Shown here: piece by piece, positions 14,660 to 20,738 of the stretch
Layout: every line of letters starts with the position of its first letter
Numbering within the stretch: position 1 is the first letter of the stretch
DNA from: a virus
DNA: 38,414 bases
Strand: one strand, 5' to 3'
Virus record (IMG/VR): IMGVR_UViG_3300025942_000014
Coordinates: 1 to 38,414 of that record
Program-made: the position numbers and the translations under genes
The notes under the pieces: model-generated
Databases searched by the model: none
The model's input: only the letters and a program-made list of their open reading frames with translations
Told to the model about the DNA's origin: nothing

Positions 14660-15580
14660 ATGCCCTTGAGAATCACGAAAGCGACCGACGCCATCGAAGT
14701 GAAGACGATCACCACCTGCGTCATTGGCGACCCTGGCCTTGGTAAGACGTCGCTGGCCGAGAGCGCAGAAAAGCCCCTGCTGTTGGACTTCGACCGCGGC
14801 GCCCACCGCGCCAAGAACCGCGGGGACGTCGTCGAGATCGCCACGTGGGGCGACGTCACGAACATTCTGCCGGCCGATCTGGTGGCATACCGAACGCTGG
14901 TGGTCGACACCGCGGGGCGCGCGCTCGACTGCCTGGCGGCTGACATCATGGAGCGCGACCCGAAGGCCGGACGAGGGGGATCGCTCACGCTGCAGGGGTA
15001 CGGCGCCCTCAAGGGCCAGTTCACGAGCTGGCTTCGCCTGATGCGCTCGTTTGGCCTCGACGTGGTGCTGATCGCCCACGTGGACGAGCAGAAGAAGGGC
15101 GACGAGACGATCGTGCGTCTCGACGCCCAGGGCAGCTCGAAGAACGAGATCTACAAGTCGGCCGACATGATGGGCCGGCTGTACCTCGACAAGGGGAAGC
15201 GGATCCTGAACTTCAGCCCCACCGACGTGGCGTTCGGCAAGAACCCGGGGCAGTTTCCCCCGATCGAGGTGCCGACCGCCGACGGCGTTGCAGCGCCGCC
15301 CGCTGGCTTCTTGGCCAAGATCATCGCCGACACCAAGGCGAGCCTGAACAAGCTGTCCGCCGAGGCCACCACCGCCCAGGCACAGCTTCTGTCGTGGGCC
15401 GAGCGGATCGCCAAGGCCGAGAGCCTGACCGACTTCGACGCCTTGGCGGCAGCCGGCAAGGCCGAGGGCGCCCCCAAGGCGGTCGGCGCCATGATCGCGC
15501 GGGCGGCGAAGGTCAAGGGCTGGTCCTGGAACAAGACCACCGGCCTGTTTGACCTGGCCGAGAAGGCGAAGGCCGCGTGA
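14660..15580 (+). CDS. Sak4-like RecA-fold ATPase, single-strand annealing/recombination protein (306 aa)
   Basis: A RecA-core NTPase of the AAA_24/Sak4 type. The Walker A motif is GDPGLGKT (residues 23-30) and the Walker B strand is TLVVDTA (79-85). A sensor-like strand follows (VVLIAHVDEQ), and the phage-type motif YKSADMMGRLYL appears near residue 170. The C-terminal part is Ala/Lys-rich. Sak4 proteins promote annealing or strand exchange in phage recombination, usually beside a PD-(D/E)XK nuclease, and that is the next gene here (4-bp GTGA overlap). The ATG has a good Shine-Dalgarno (GAAAGGAA). High-confidence fold; exact biochemical activity is inferred. Confidence 0.8.
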   Translation: MPLRITKATDAIEVKTITTCVIGDPGLGKTSLAESAEKPLLLDFDRGAHRAKNRGDVVEIATWGDVTNILPADLVAYRTLVVDTAGRALDCLAADIMERDPKAGRGGSLTLQGYGALKGQFTSWLRLMRSFGLDVVLIAHVDEQKKGDETIVRLDAQGSSKNEIYKSADMMGRLYLDKGKRILNFSPTDVAFGKNPGQFPPIEVPTADGVAAPPAGFLAKIIADTKASLNKLSAEATTAQAQLLSWAERIAKAESLTDFDALAAAGKAEGAPKAVGAMIARAAKVKGWSWNKTTGLFDLAEKAKAA

Positions 15581-16179
15581 TCCGGCTGTCGGTCACAGAT
15601 CTGGAGTCGTTCCGCTACTGGCGGGACGACGAAGAATCGGAGCTGCCCGATCTGCTTCGCCGGCTGCAGCACCTGGACCCGCCCACAGACCAGATGGAGG
15701 CGGGGCGGGCGTTCGCCAGGCTGATGGAGAGGGCCACCGTCGGCGAGATCGAATGGGCGACCGTCGACGGATGGCGCTTCAGGTTCGACCTGGACGCCGA
15801 GATCGAACTGGCGCCCGTGCGCGAGCTCAAGATCGAGCGCGTCTACCAGACGCCCAGCGGCCCGGTCACGCTAGTGGGCATGGTCGACGGGACCACCGGT
15901 AAGCGGGTCCGCGATCAGAAGCTGACTCAACGCTGGGATGCCGAGAAGTACGTCGACAGCCTACAGTGGCGCGCCTACCTGGCGATGCTTGGCGCGGACA
16001 CGTTCACCTACGACGTATTCGTGGGTCGCTACAAAGGGCAGGACGTCACGATCGGCGAGTACCACCCTTTGACGTTCTACGCCTACCCCGACATGGCCGA
16101 GGACGTTCAGCGGGCTGTGAATGAGCTGGCCGCGATCGTTGCGCACCATCTGCCCGAACGGGTGGTGGCCAATGCCTGA
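15577..16179 (+). CDS. PD-(D/E)XK nuclease, Cas4/RecB-like (200 aa)
   Basis: Opens with the family signature VTDLESFRYW (about residues 6-15). The catalytic core has GMVDG (Asp about residue 90) and then VRDQKLTQRW (about 100-109), which gives the D-x(n)-(D/E)-x-K arrangement. Gln, Tyr and Trp residues follow (DSLQWRAYLAMLGAD). Such nucleases partner phage recombinases in end resection; it is translationally coupled to the Sak4-like gene by GTGA. A Cas4-like iron-sulfur Cys cluster is not seen. The stop overlaps the next start by 8 bp. Confidence 0.75.
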   Translation: MIRLSVTDLESFRYWRDDEESELPDLLRRLQHLDPPTDQMEAGRAFARLMERATVGEIEWATVDGWRFRFDLDAEIELAPVRELKIERVYQTPSGPVTLVGMVDGTTGKRVRDQKLTQRWDAEKYVDSLQWRAYLAMLGADTFTYDVFVGRYKGQDVTIGEYHPLTFYAYPDMAEDVQRAVNELAAIVAHHLPERVVANA

Positions 16180-16339
16180 CGGTGGGGGGAAGGGCCATTT
16201 CACGTCGATGGCCGAGATCCGGACGGCGCTGGCCGACCATGACCGGCGGCTGGCAGCCGTCGAGCGCGACGTGATCGATCTGACGGACGAAGTCGTCAAG
16301 CGCCGGGCGCGTCGGCGCCGACGGAAGCCGAAGCCGTAG
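16172..16339 (+). CDS. Small coiled-coil protein with basic tail (55 aa)
   Basis: MPDGGGKGHFTSMAEIRTALADHDRRLAAV is followed by a predicted coiled-coil helix and a strongly basic end (KRRARRRRRKPKP). The ATG at 16172 overlaps the nuclease stop. The helix-plus-basic-tail design suggests nucleic-acid binding, perhaps as a helper of the recombination genes. No homologue is recognised. Confidence 0.5.
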   Translation: MPDGGGKGHFTSMAEIRTALADHDRRLAAVERDVIDLTDEVVKRRARRRRRKPKP

Positions 16340-16347
16340 GGGTGGTG

Positions 16348-16437
16348 ATGAAACTTCGACGCGACCGAAGCCAGTCACCAACCCCGGATCGCCGCGGAAG
16401 TCGCGCGGCTGCCATCTTGCTGGAGGCTGTTCCATGA
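16348..16437 (+). CDS. Possible micro-ORF before the integrase (29 aa)
   Basis: A short basic ORF (MKLRRDRSQSPTPDRRGS...) is preceded by a GGGGTGGTG purine run as a possible ribosome-binding site and ends in a 4-bp ATGA overlap with the integrase start. That position fits a leader peptide coupling integrase translation to the operon. The integrase also has its own GGAGG at 16420-16424, so the micro-ORF may be chance. Confidence 0.3.
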   Translation: MKLRRDRSQSPTPDRRGSRAAAILLEAVP

Positions 16438-17297
16438 GCCTCCAATTAGAATTGCCCGGTATCAGCCAGGCTGGCACCCTTCGCCACGCCCTCGACCACC
16501 TCCTGACCCACGCGCTGGAATGCGCCGACGCCACAAGGGCGATGCACGCGACCCACGCGCGCTTCCTCCTGGAGTGGTTCGCCGATCGCCAACTAGACGC
16601 GATCGGCTACGCCGACCTGAAGCGGTTCTACGTCGATGAGCAGCGCCGAGGGTTGAGCCGCGAGACCGTGCGCAAGCGGCTGAGCACCCTGCACATGGCG
16701 TTGGCAGAAAGCGTCCGCATGGGCTGGCTCGACAAGGTGCCACCGTGGGTGGTGATCAAGACCGACTCGAAGCCCAGGAACTCGTTCTGGACGCGCACGC
16801 AGTGGGAGGCGGCCCACATCGCGTGCGACGATGACCAGTTGCAGACATGGGTGGCGCTGGGCTTCTGGACGGGGCAGCACACGTCGGACCTGAACCGCAT
16901 GCGCTGGTGCGATGTGGACCTGGTGCGCCGCACCTGGATCAGGCGCAACACCAAGAGCAAGGCCGAGCCGTTAGAGCTCCCGTTGCCTGACCGCCTGTGG
17001 TCGGTGCTGACCGAGCGGTACGAAGCGCTTCAGCCGCACCGCCGCGACCTGATCGCGGGCAAGAGCATGGGCCACCCGAACCGGCCGTTGCGCGAGATTT
17101 GCCACCGCGCCGACGTGCCGCTGATCTCGCCGATCGGACTGCGTCATGGCTGCGAGACGTACCTGAGCGAGCGCGGCTGCAACGAAGAGTTTCAAGTCGC
17201 GTGGATGGGGCTGCGAAGCCCGAGGATGCTGCACAAGCACTACCGCCACCTGACGCCGACGAAGGTGGACGAGGGCCGCAAGGCCATGAACGCCTAG
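16434..17297 (+). CDS. int: Tyrosine recombinase/integrase with atypical active-site residues (287 aa)
   Basis: The SAM-like N-terminal core-binding domain (about 15-105) and C-terminal catalytic domain of tyrosine recombinases are recognisable. The nucleophile Tyr is in HKHYRHL (Y270), Arg II in GLRHG (R237) and the beta-hairpin Lys in NTKSK (K174/176). Three normally conserved positions differ by eye: Arg I in the TGxR motif is His (TGQH, H149), the His of HxxR is Ile (PIGLRH, I234), and the His/Trp before the Tyr is Leu (WMGL, L260). It may be a divergent subfamily or a weakened enzyme. A terminator and a candidate attP follow, supporting a real integration module. Confidence 0.75.
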   Translation: MSLQLELPGISQAGTLRHALDHLLTHALECADATRAMHATHARFLLEWFADRQLDAIGYADLKRFYVDEQRRGLSRETVRKRLSTLHMALAESVRMGWLDKVPPWVVIKTDSKPRNSFWTRTQWEAAHIACDDDQLQTWVALGFWTGQHTSDLNRMRWCDVDLVRRTWIRRNTKSKAEPLELPLPDRLWSVLTERYEALQPHRRDLIAGKSMGHPNRPLREICHRADVPLISPIGLRHGCETYLSERGCNEEFQVAWMGLRSPRMLHKHYRHLTPTKVDEGRKAMNA

Positions 17298-17324
17298 ATC
17301 ACCAACACAACGTTCGACCAAGAC

Positions 17325-17346
17325 GGGGCCCATGGGGCCCCTTTTT
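17325..17346 (+). terminator. Rho-independent terminator after the integrase gene
   Basis: A perfect 7-bp GC stem, GGGGCCC (17325-17331) and GGGCCCC (17335-17341), with a 3-nt loop is followed directly by TTTTT. It lies 28 bp after the integrase stop and would end the first part of the early transcript. Confidence 0.85.
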
Positions 17347-17419
17347 GCGTTCCGGCCATGCTCCCGGCGACCGAAGTCAACGGGGCCAATGTCGATTGGT
17401 GCACGGCGCGTCAACTAAG

Positions 17420-17444
17420 GGTTTCTCGGCCGTATTTCGAGAAA
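17420..17444. repeat. Inverted CGAGAAA words, possible integrase arm or operator sites
   Basis: GTTTCTCGGCCGTATTTCGA followed by GAAAAAC contains TTTCTCG and CGAGAAA as a perfect 7-bp inverted pair. A direct copy of TTCGAGAAA recurs at 17556-17564. Positioned between int and the attP candidate. Confidence 0.4.
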
Positions 17445-17530
17445 AACAACACTTTGACGTTTCGCATCGGTGACATGTAGGTAGAGAATCAAACTTGCGC
17501 GCGGGAACGGACTGTGGCTTTTGTTGAAGG

Positions 17531-17593
17531 GCGAGATGACCAGCACCGTCCACCGTTCGAGAAAGCCCGCTCCGCGCTTCCCGGTCATCTCGC
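17531..17593. repeat. 11-bp perfect inverted repeat
   Basis: GCGAGATGACC (17531-17541) and its exact complement GGTCATCTCGC (17583-17593) flank 41 bp. It may be an integrase or excisionase binding layout or an RNA hairpin stem. It lies about 110 bp before the attP core. Confidence 0.5.
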
Positions 17594-17699
17594 ACATGTC
17601 TGGCGCGTCGAAGCGGGCCTTCTTGGCCGGTGGACTCCCTTGGAGGCCGCATGGAAACGAGCAATCGTCCCAGCGGCGGGGATGCCGGATTTCGGTCTA

Positions 17700-17748
17700 A
17701 CGGACTGAAAATCCATGTGTGGACAGTTCGATTCTGTCCCTGGGCACC
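17700..17748 (+). other. attP: Candidate attP core: 3' half of a tRNA-Phe
   Basis: The segment reproduces the 3' half of a tRNA: GGA-CTGAAAA-TCC anticodon arm (anticodon GAA at 17707-17709), variable GTGTG, T arm GACAG-TTCGATT-CTGTC (17722-17738), then CCTGGGC (17739-17745), discriminator A and CC. The 5' half and a D arm are absent. Phages that integrate in tRNA genes carry this part to restore the gene. It lies 400 bp after the integrase gene. Integration into the host tRNA-Phe gene is inferred. Confidence 0.7.
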
Positions 17749-17865
17749 CCGTCGCACCCGTAACGAAGTAGTCCGCACCGCCGCCAGCGCTATCGCGCGC
17801 GGCACGATGAGCCTGCGCACCGCGCGGGCAGTATTCGGCGTCACCCGCCTGCTCGGGGGTGCGTC

Positions 17866-18765
17866 TTGAGCCGGGTAGAAGTCCGGACACAGGCCGAGCT
17901 GGACGCCGCTCTGCTTGCCGGTTACCTGCCCGTGCTGGTCGGCGACGGAACGTTCGCCATCAGGTCAGGATCGCCCAGGGTCGAGGCGTACGACAGCTCG
18001 GCGCCCACGGTCGTGGCGTACGACAGCTCGGCGCCCACGGTCGTGGCGTACGGCAGCTCGGCGCCCAGGGTCGAGGCGTACGGCAGCTCGGCGCCCACGG
18101 TCGTGGCGTACGGCAGCTCGGCGCCCACGGTCGTGGCGTACGGCAGCTCGGCGCCCAGGGTCGAGGCGAACGGGATCTGCCGGCCGTTCATCCGCGGCGC
18201 GGTCAGCATCACCGCCGGCGCGCTGGTCGCCATCGCGGTGCTGGGCGGCAAGCCGAAAATCACGGGCGGCGGGTTCGTCTCTCGCGCCGACGTCTCGACG
18301 CCCGCGAGCTGGTGCGAGTTCTACGGCGCGAGGGTCAGCAACGGCGTCGCGACGCTCTTCAAGGTCGTCAAGCTCGACTACAAGACCCCGCAGCGTGGTT
18401 TTGCCTACGTGCCAGGCACCATTCCGTCCGCGCCCGACTGGGACGGCGGCGCGCGTGAGTGCGGCGGTGGGTTGCACTTCTCGCCGACCACGCATTCCAC
18501 GCTGACGTTTGCCGAAGGACTGGCGCGCGACCAGCGGAGGTTTGTCGCGTGCCCCGTCGCGCTGGCCGACATGGTCGTGCACCCGGATGGTTCGTATCCG
18601 CAGAAGTGCAAGGCCCCGCGCCTGGCCGGGCCCTGCTGGGAGGTAAACGAGGACGGTGAGCCTGTGCCGGGCGCCGTCGTCTGGTCGCCCCCCGCCGTTG
18701 CCGTGAAGGCCGCGCGCAAGGCGAAGGCGAAGAAGCCCCCAGCCAAGAAGCGAAGGGCGTCATGA
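17866..18765 (+). CDS. Protein with ten-residue AYGSSAP repeats and C-terminal phage domain (299 aa)
   Basis: An N-terminal 35 residues (SRVEVRTQAELDAALLAGYLPVL) lead into six copies of the ten-residue unit V[EV]AY[DG]SSAP[TR] (about 39-98). A hydrophobic segment (VSITAGALVAIAVLG) and a C-terminal domain follow, with motifs CEFYGARV, FKVVKLDY, GTIPSAPDWDGG, ECGGGLHFSP and ACPVALADMVVHPDGSYPQK. The end is Lys/Ala-rich. Proteins with such beta-helix-like repeats and this C-terminal domain are common in phages (I believe the DUF7666 type), without a known function. The start is TTG at 17866. A GTG or ATG alternative with a Shine-Dalgarno is not seen nearby. The next gene overlaps it by ATGA. Confidence 0.65.
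   Translation: MSRVEVRTQAELDAALLAGYLPVLVGDGTFAIRSGSPRVEAYDSSAPTVVAYDSSAPTVVAYGSSAPRVEAYGSSAPTVVAYGSSAPTVVAYGSSAPRVEANGICRPFIRGAVSITAGALVAIAVLGGKPKITGGGFVSRADVSTPASWCEFYGARVSNGVATLFKVVKLDYKTPQRGFAYVPGTIPSAPDWDGGARECGGGLHFSPTTHSTLTFAEGLARDQRRFVACPVALADMVVHPDGSYPQKCKAPRLAGPCWEVNEDGEPVPGAVVWSPPAVAVKAARKAKAKKPPAKKRRAS
17981..18160 (+). repeat. Six 30-bp tandem repeats arranged as two 90-bp units
   Basis: Period-30 units begin at 17981, 18011, 18041, 18071, 18101 and 18131, and a partial copy follows to 18168. The pattern of variants (GAGG, GTGG, GTGG at the unit start) repeats after three units, so the array is also two 90-bp copies that differ at only two bases (GAC versus GGC codons). Confidence 0.9.
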
Positions 18766-18908
18766 GGAGACTGCACCGTCTCGCGTGCGGCGTCGCAGCG
18801 GGCACGCTGATCCTGTCGGCCACCACCTTGGCGATGTGGGTCTTTCTTCGGTCGGCCGAGCTTGGCATCGGGCTGATCCAGGTCGCGTACCGGGCGGCGG
18901 TGCAATGA
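18762..18908 (+). CDS. Small membrane protein (48 aa)
   Basis: MRRLHRLACGVAAGTLILS continues into ATTLAMWVF, a basic start followed by one hydrophobic span, so a single transmembrane helix or signal anchor is likely. The ATG overlaps the previous stop (ATGA), and its own stop overlaps the next ATG in the same way. Function unknown; it pairs with a second small membrane protein. Confidence 0.5.
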   Translation: MRRLHRLACGVAAGTLILSATTLAMWVFLRSAELGIGLIQVAYRAAVQ

Positions 18909-19114
18909 AGAGCGGCGGCGAGACCCTCGTGGCGCTGCTGATCGCCGCGCTGATCTGCGGCGGCTTCTGGGGCATAAGCGAGGCCGTCAGCGCGGTTCGC
19001 TGCGGCGCTCGCTGGGGCGGCATCGAGCACCGGTACCGCGTGATCGGCGGCTGCCAGGTGCGCGGCCGTCAGGGCTGGATACCAGCGTCAGCGTACCGCG
19101 AGGTGTCCCCATGA
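18905..19114 (+). CDS. Small membrane protein (69 aa)
   Basis: MKSGGETLVALLIAALICGG and the following FWGISEA give one hydrophobic helix; the rest is basic with two Cys (RCGARWGG, GGCQVRGR) and ends SAYREVSP. It is linked by ATGA overlaps to the genes on both sides. It may sit in the inner membrane; exclusion or lysis timing is possible but not supported by any motif. Confidence 0.5.
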   Translation: MKSGGETLVALLIAALICGGFWGISEAVSAVRCGARWGGIEHRYRVIGGCQVRGRQGWIPASAYREVSP

Positions 19115-20139
19115 GGTGGGCCGGATATCGCGAGTTGCCGCTCAAGCGGCTGAAGCTGCCCGGGGACATCCCGGCGCGGATGAAGCTCCCCCATGTCATC
19201 GAGCTTTCGAAGTCGATCGACCTCGGGAACGAGCTGATCAACGCGCCGGTGGTCGAGGGCGAGACAGAAGAGCTGCACGCAGGGCGTGACCGCATCGCCG
19301 CTTGCCTCCTGCGCAGAATGAAAAAGGTCTGGTGCCACGTCGCCGTCGAAATGACCGACGAGGACCGGGCGGACCTCGAGCTATTCGAGAACCTCCACCG
19401 GCGCCAGGACAACCGCGACGAGCTGATCGCCCGCCGGGTGGCGCGACTGGCCGGGCAATTACCGGACACGGCGTCCGGAAAACCGGGGCGTCGAAAGACC
19501 GCCCGGGGCGCCGCGCGCGAGCAGGTGGCCCGCGAAATCGGCACCACGCCGGAAGCGGTGCGGGCCGCCGAGAAGCGGGCCGAGGCTGACGAACAGGAGG
19601 AGCAGGAGGAGCCCGCGACGCCCGTCGTGGTGCCCCCGCCCGTCGAGACGTGGGGCGTGCCGGTGGATCACCTGGCGCAGGAGTTCGCGTCGGTGCGGAT
19701 CGCTCAAGAGGCGATGCGAGCGGCCGATCGCCACCTGCAAGCGGCGCAACGTGCGCTTGCTGCACTGGCGGACGGTGGCGGCGTGGCGAGGCACTACCAC
19801 GCGCGGCTGTACGCGGGGGTCCACAATGCGGCGGCTGCGCTGCGGGCGGACATTCCGACGGCGCTCTGCCCGTACTGCAAGGGCGCGCCGCAGCGCCAGG
19901 TGAACTGCAACGGGTGCAGCCGGATCGGCTATGTCGGCGACAACGCGCTACTGGGCGTGGCCGAGGAGCTGAAGCGCGGCGGAGCGGCGGCGTGCGTCCC
20001 TGACGGGAAAGGCGGCTTCATGCCGGCGGTGGTCACGCCCGCCAAGAAGAAGGCGATCCCTTCCGCGGCCAAGGCGCTGCAGATCCTGGACGCGGACGAC
20101 AAGCCGATCGTCGTGCCGCCGGACGAGGACCTATTTTGA
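19111..20139 (+). CDS. ParB-like domain protein with zinc finger (342 aa)
   Basis: The N-terminal ParB/sulfiredoxin-like domain (about 1-110) shows LPLKRLKLPGDIP, the diagnostic LHAGRDRIAACLL in place of GHRRLEA, and ELFENLHRRQDN. An HTH-like region follows (about 130-155: AREQVAREIGTTPEAVRAAEKR). The C-terminal half has an Ala-rich helix (about 195-230) and a DnaJ-like zinc ribbon with CPYC and CNGC (about 252-270). Phage ParB-like proteins act in replication, partition or as nucleases. Here it leads the replication genes. The coding sequence contains one copy of the palindrome seen at late control sites (19464-19476). The ATG overlaps the previous stop (ATGA). Confidence 0.7.
   Translation: MRWAGYRELPLKRLKLPGDIPARMKLPHVIELSKSIDLGNELINAPVVEGETEELHAGRDRIAACLLRRMKKVWCHVAVEMTDEDRADLELFENLHRRQDNRDELIARRVARLAGQLPDTASGKPGRRKTARGAAREQVAREIGTTPEAVRAAEKRAEADEQEEQEEPATPVVVPPPVETWGVPVDHLAQEFASVRIAQEAMRAADRHLQAAQRALAALADGGGVARHYHARLYAGVHNAAAALRADIPTALCPYCKGAPQRQVNCNGCSRIGYVGDNALLGVAEELKRGGAAACVPDGKGGFMPAVVTPAKKKAIPSAAKALQILDADDKPIVVPPDEDLF
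19462..19478. promoter_or_regulatory. Palindrome copy inside the ParB-like gene
   Basis: CCGGACACGGCGTCCGG has 6-bp perfect arms around a 5-bp centre. Its core GGACACGGCGTCC is identical to the copy at 13952-13964, and the reverse complement continues GGTAATT as at 28747-28753. Possible operator or partition-like site; it could also be coding coincidence. Confidence 0.4.
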
Positions 20140-20738
20140 TCGCGGCGCTCTTTGTCCAGAAGGGCGGCTGCTACTGGAACCTGCCAGGCGTCGATCCGTG
20201 GGACGAGGCGAGAGATGCGCGGCTGTACGACGGGCCGCACCCTGTCGTCGCGCACCCTCCGTGTGCGCGCTGGTGTCGACTGGCGGGCCTGGTTGAAGCT
20301 CGCTGGGGCATCAAACGCGGGGACGACGGCGGAACGTTCGCGTCGGCGCTGTCGTCGGTTCGTAAATGGGGGGGGGTGTTAGAGCACCCCGCGTACTCGG
20401 ATGCATTCGCGGCGCACGGTCTGTCGGCGCCAACTGGCCCAGGGTGGCAGCGAACGACGGACGGGGGCTCCGTGGCCTACGTTGAGCAGGGACGGTACGG
20501 CCATCTCGCGAAGAAGGCGACATGGCTCTACGCGTTCGGCGTCGAGTTGCCTCCACTGGACATGGGCGTCATCGCCGACAACCAGTCGAAGGCCCTCGTC
20601 TCCTGGTGCGGCAATCACACGCGCTCAGATGACCAGCGGCCTCGGCTGTCGAAGAAGGCCCGGTCGGCGACCCCGAAGGCCTTCCGCGACCTGCTGATCG
20701 GCATCGCCGAGTCGGTGAACACACGGAGGGCGGCGTGA
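20136..20738 (+). CDS. Putative DNA cytosine methyltransferase-like protein (200 aa)
   Basis: The protein has FVQKGGCYWNLPGVDPWDEARDAR, then VVAHPPCARWCRLAG. HPPC resembles the catalytic PPC motif IV of C5 cytosine methyltransferases. VRKWGGVLEHPAYSD (about 75-90) follows. This is a recurrent phage family usually left unnamed; a DNA-modifying role is inferred from the HPPC motif. It lacks a clear FxGxG S-adenosylmethionine motif I, so it may be a divergent or inactive relative. The TTG start overlaps the previous stop (TTGA). A run of nine G lies in the codons for the WGGV segment. Confidence 0.55.
   Translation: MIAALFVQKGGCYWNLPGVDPWDEARDARLYDGPHPVVAHPPCARWCRLAGLVEARWGIKRGDDGGTFASALSSVRKWGGVLEHPAYSDAFAAHGLSAPTGPGWQRTTDGGSVAYVEQGRYGHLAKKATWLYAFGVELPPLDMGVIADNQSKALVSWCGNHTRSDDQRPRLSKKARSATPKAFRDLLIGIAESVNTRRAA
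20368..20376 (+). repeat. G9 homopolymer in the methyltransferase-like gene
   Basis: Nine consecutive G (codons TGG GGG GGG GTG) lie within the conserved KWGGVLEHP coding segment. A slip of one base would truncate the protein. It can be a phase-variation tract or an assembly weak point. Confidence 0.6.

Larger units (their letters stand above)
17298..17865. other. Non-coding attachment/control region
   Basis: This 568-bp stretch holds no convincing gene. Open frames in it lack Shine-Dalgarno sequences and have shadow-like Arg/Pro composition. It contains the integrase terminator, an AT-richer patch (17430-17495) with a weak promoter candidate (TTGACG at 17454, TAGGTA at 17478), three CGAGAAA words, an 11-bp inverted repeat, and the tRNA-Phe-like segment described as attP. 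The layout is that of a phage attachment region with integrase arm sites. Confidence 0.55.

Noticed and set aside
17415-17597. Minus-strand 60-aa ORF in the attachment region
   Set aside because: No Shine-Dalgarno sequence or neighbour coupling, composition unlike real genes, and it covers the inverted repeats.
17681-17750. A complete, functional tRNA gene
   Set aside because: The 5' acceptor that would pair with CCTGGGC and a D arm are missing; the 3' half alone fits attP better.
17981-18168. CRISPR array
   Set aside because: The 30-bp units are contiguous with no unique spacers and are in frame inside a gene.
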